32,713 nucleotides of DNA from Spirochaetales bacterium (GTDB taxonomy: Bacteria > Spirochaetota > Spirochaetia > UBA9216): positions 1 to 32,713 of the forward strand of contig JAEINK010000055.1 of the NCBI GenBank assembly GCA_016342585.1. The letters run 5' to 3'. The notes under the pieces are model-generated. The model worked only from the letters and a program-made list of their open reading frames with translations, was not told the origin of the DNA and did no database searches. Position numbers and translations under genes: made by a program. Every line of letters begins with the position of its first letter. The stretch's first letter is position 1. Below, one piece after another: positions 31,659 to 32,713 of this stretch.

Positions 31659-32531
31659 ATGAAAAAGATTCTTATTACCGGGGGTAACGGATTTTTCGGG
31701 AGTAGATTCCGGATCCATTATGAAAATGAGTACCAGATTATCTCTACCGATGTGGATACCTTAAATATCCTGGATAAGGACGCCGTCCTGAAGAGGGCTG
31801 AAGAGGCAAAGCCAGATTATATAATTCATGCTGCAGCCATAGCGTTGACCGGTTATTGTGATGAGAATCCCGAAAAATGCAGAGATATAAATGTTACCGG
31901 GGCCCTTAATATTGGTGAAGCAGCCCGGAATACGGGTGCGGGACTGGTTTTTTTAAGCAGCGAGCAGGTTTTTAATGGAAATACAGAACGGGGCCCCTTC
32001 AAAGAAGAGGATATTCCTGTGCCTGATACGGTTTATGGTCAGAATAAACTTGAGGCAGAAGGTTTACTCATGGATATGGTAGAGAAACTGTGGATTCTAA
32101 GGTTTACCTGGATGTTTGGTCTCCCCGGTAAGAATCTTCCAGTTGTAAATAATATCCTCTGGGACACCGTGAAGGGAATTATGAGGGGGGAAAGGATGAA
32201 GGTTTCCCCGGATGAGTATCGAGGGCTTACCTTTGTGGATGATATGATAGGGAATTTTTCCAATGTTTTTTCCATACCATATGGCAGGTATCACATCGGA
32301 TCCCGGAATGAGTTAAGCAGATATGAGATTGTGAAGTTAATTTTTGATGAAATGGGAATCTCTTCGCGATTTGATGAACTTATTATCAGGGATAATGAAA
32401 AATATGGCAGTAACCCAAGGGATGTCAGGCTCGATACTGATAAAATCACTCAGGCAGGAGTTATTTTTGATACAACTTCCGATGCCTTAACTCGATGTAT
32501 AACAGAATTCTCTTTGAAATTCGGCTATTAA
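31659..32531 (+). CDS. NAD(P)-dependent epimerase/reductase (extended SDR, RmlD-like)
   Basis: The ATG at 31659 follows AGGAGG at ideal spacing; the upstream in-frame ATG at 31638 lacks a ribosome site. The 290-residue product is an extended short-chain dehydrogenase. The NAD(P) motif 'ITGGNGFFG' lies at residues 6-14, 'IIHAAAIA' near 55-62, the catalytic Ser in 'FLSSEQVF' (100/101) and Y-x3-K at Tyr126/Lys130 ('YGQNK'). The length, and 'DVRLDTDKI' near the C-terminus, resemble dTDP-4-dehydrorhamnose reductase (RmlD) relatives, but no other rhamnose gene is nearby, so the sugar substrate is open. It is divergent from the activase operon. Confidence 0.88.
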   Translation: MKKILITGGNGFFGSRFRIHYENEYQIISTDVDTLNILDKDAVLKRAEEAKPDYIIHAAAIALTGYCDENPEKCRDINVTGALNIGEAARNTGAGLVFLSSEQVFNGNTERGPFKEEDIPVPDTVYGQNKLEAEGLLMDMVEKLWILRFTWMFGLPGKNLPVVNNILWDTVKGIMRGERMKVSPDEYRGLTFVDDMIGNFSNVFSIPYGRYHIGSRNELSRYEIVKLIFDEMGISSRFDELIIRDNEKYGSNPRDVRLDTDKITQAGVIFDTTSDALTRCITEFSLKFGY

Positions 32532-32579
32532 TTCCTTAAATGAATAGTAAAAAGCATTCAATACGAAAAATAAAGCTTT

Positions 32580-32600
32580 CATATGATAGTATTAATTTGA
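32580..32600 (+). repeat. Third, more distant copy of the 21-bp repeat before another TTGACA
   Basis: CATATGATAGTA at 32580-32591 resembles the repeats at 31549-31590 (about 13 of 21 positions match copy 1) and stands 17 bases upstream of a TTGACA, compared with 18 bases for copy 2. The similarity could be chance in AT-rich DNA. Confidence 0.35.
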
Positions 32601-32625
32601 CAAGTGAAAATGTCAATGATATGAT
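32597..32625 (+). promoter_or_regulatory. Near-consensus promoter-like sequence at the right edge
   Basis: TTGACA (32597-32602), a 17-base spacer and TATGAT (32620-32625) form a strong match. The -35 is also one arm of the inverted repeat TTGACA-N8-TGTCAA (32597-32616). It points into the 3' end of a reverse-strand open frame, so it would be antisense or serve a gene beyond the edge. Confidence 0.45.
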
Positions 32626-32641
32626 TAATCAAAATCCGTAA

Positions 32642-32713
32642 CTACTCAGCACCAACCATGAATGGGTTTCCGGCAAAGACTCTTAAAAGCGCTTCCATTG
32701 CATGAACATCGTT
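32642..32713 (-). CDS. C-terminal end of a reverse-strand gene cut by the window edge
   Basis: The reverse strand is open from the window end to a TAG at 32644-32642, encoding 23 residues ending 'LRVFAGNPFMVGAE'. The sequence reads like a real protein C-terminus with ordinary codon use. It is too short to identify, and could be a chance frame. Confidence 0.4.
   Translation of the reverse strand, partial: NDVHAMEALLRVFAGNPFMVGAE

Noticed and set aside
32662..32713. Plus-strand start of a gene at the right edge (ATG 32662)
   Set aside because: No ribosome site precedes it, and the reverse-strand frame in the same place reads more like protein.

Overview
The window looks like chromosomal DNA of an anaerobic, fermentative, diderm bacterium, most likely a free-living spirochaete (Spirochaetota). 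That placement is an inference from overall gene content: several lipobox proteins, ferredoxin-linked NAD(P) chemistry and an oxygen-sensitive glycyl-radical activase. No rRNA or other marker gene is present to prove it. I see no rRNA, tRNA, CRISPR array, insertion sequence or prophage. Promoters resemble the sigma-70 type, and several transcription units end in clear hairpin plus T-tract terminators.

Left third (1-10650): a polar amino-acid ABC permease and ATPase; hisA and a HisI/HisE-type fusion whose HisI half has lost its metal-binding motifs; and a homocysteine methyltransferase/methylenetetrahydrofolate reductase fusion. A bidirectional terminator separates these from a reverse-strand aldose 1-epimerase. 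Divergent from the epimerase, with overlapping -35 hexamers, is a three-gene operon (6297-10592) encoding a NuoE-like, a NuoF-like and a NuoG/GltD-like subunit. This is the subunit and domain layout of the Stn-type electron-bifurcating transhydrogenase (NADH, ferredoxin, NADP+) described from the acetogen Sporomusa. There is no hydrogenase H-cluster subunit.

Middle (10760-21300): a putP-like Na+/proline symporter behind a near-consensus promoter, a small reverse-strand lipoprotein, a sugar-nucleotidyltransferase-like protein, a 695-aa beta-rich surface lipoprotein, and a striking 805-aa fusion: FHA-like domain, about 300-residue charged coiled coil, one membrane segment and a periplasmic LmbE/PIG-L zinc deacetylase. 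Transketolase follows.

Right third (21400-32713): a 611-aa membrane-anchored protein of unknown function is divergent from a TPR lipoprotein - TraB-family protein - glycosyltransferase group. Next come tag (3-methyladenine glycosylase I) with a HIT hydrolase on the reverse strand and a small unknown protein. A reverse-strand pair follows: a glycyl-radical-enzyme activase and a FAD oxidoreductase with a BFD [2Fe-2S] domain, with no glycyl-radical enzyme beside them. A divergent RmlD/SDR-type epimerase ends the readable set. The intergene between activase and epimerase carries tandem 21-bp repeats upstream of a TTGACA hexamer, and a related arrangement recurs near the right edge, where a reverse-strand gene is cut by the window end.

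The best candidates for novelty are the Stn-type operon outside its described host group, the FHA/coiled-coil/LmbE fusion, the degenerate HisI domain, and the repeat-bearing divergent promoter region at 31470-31658.
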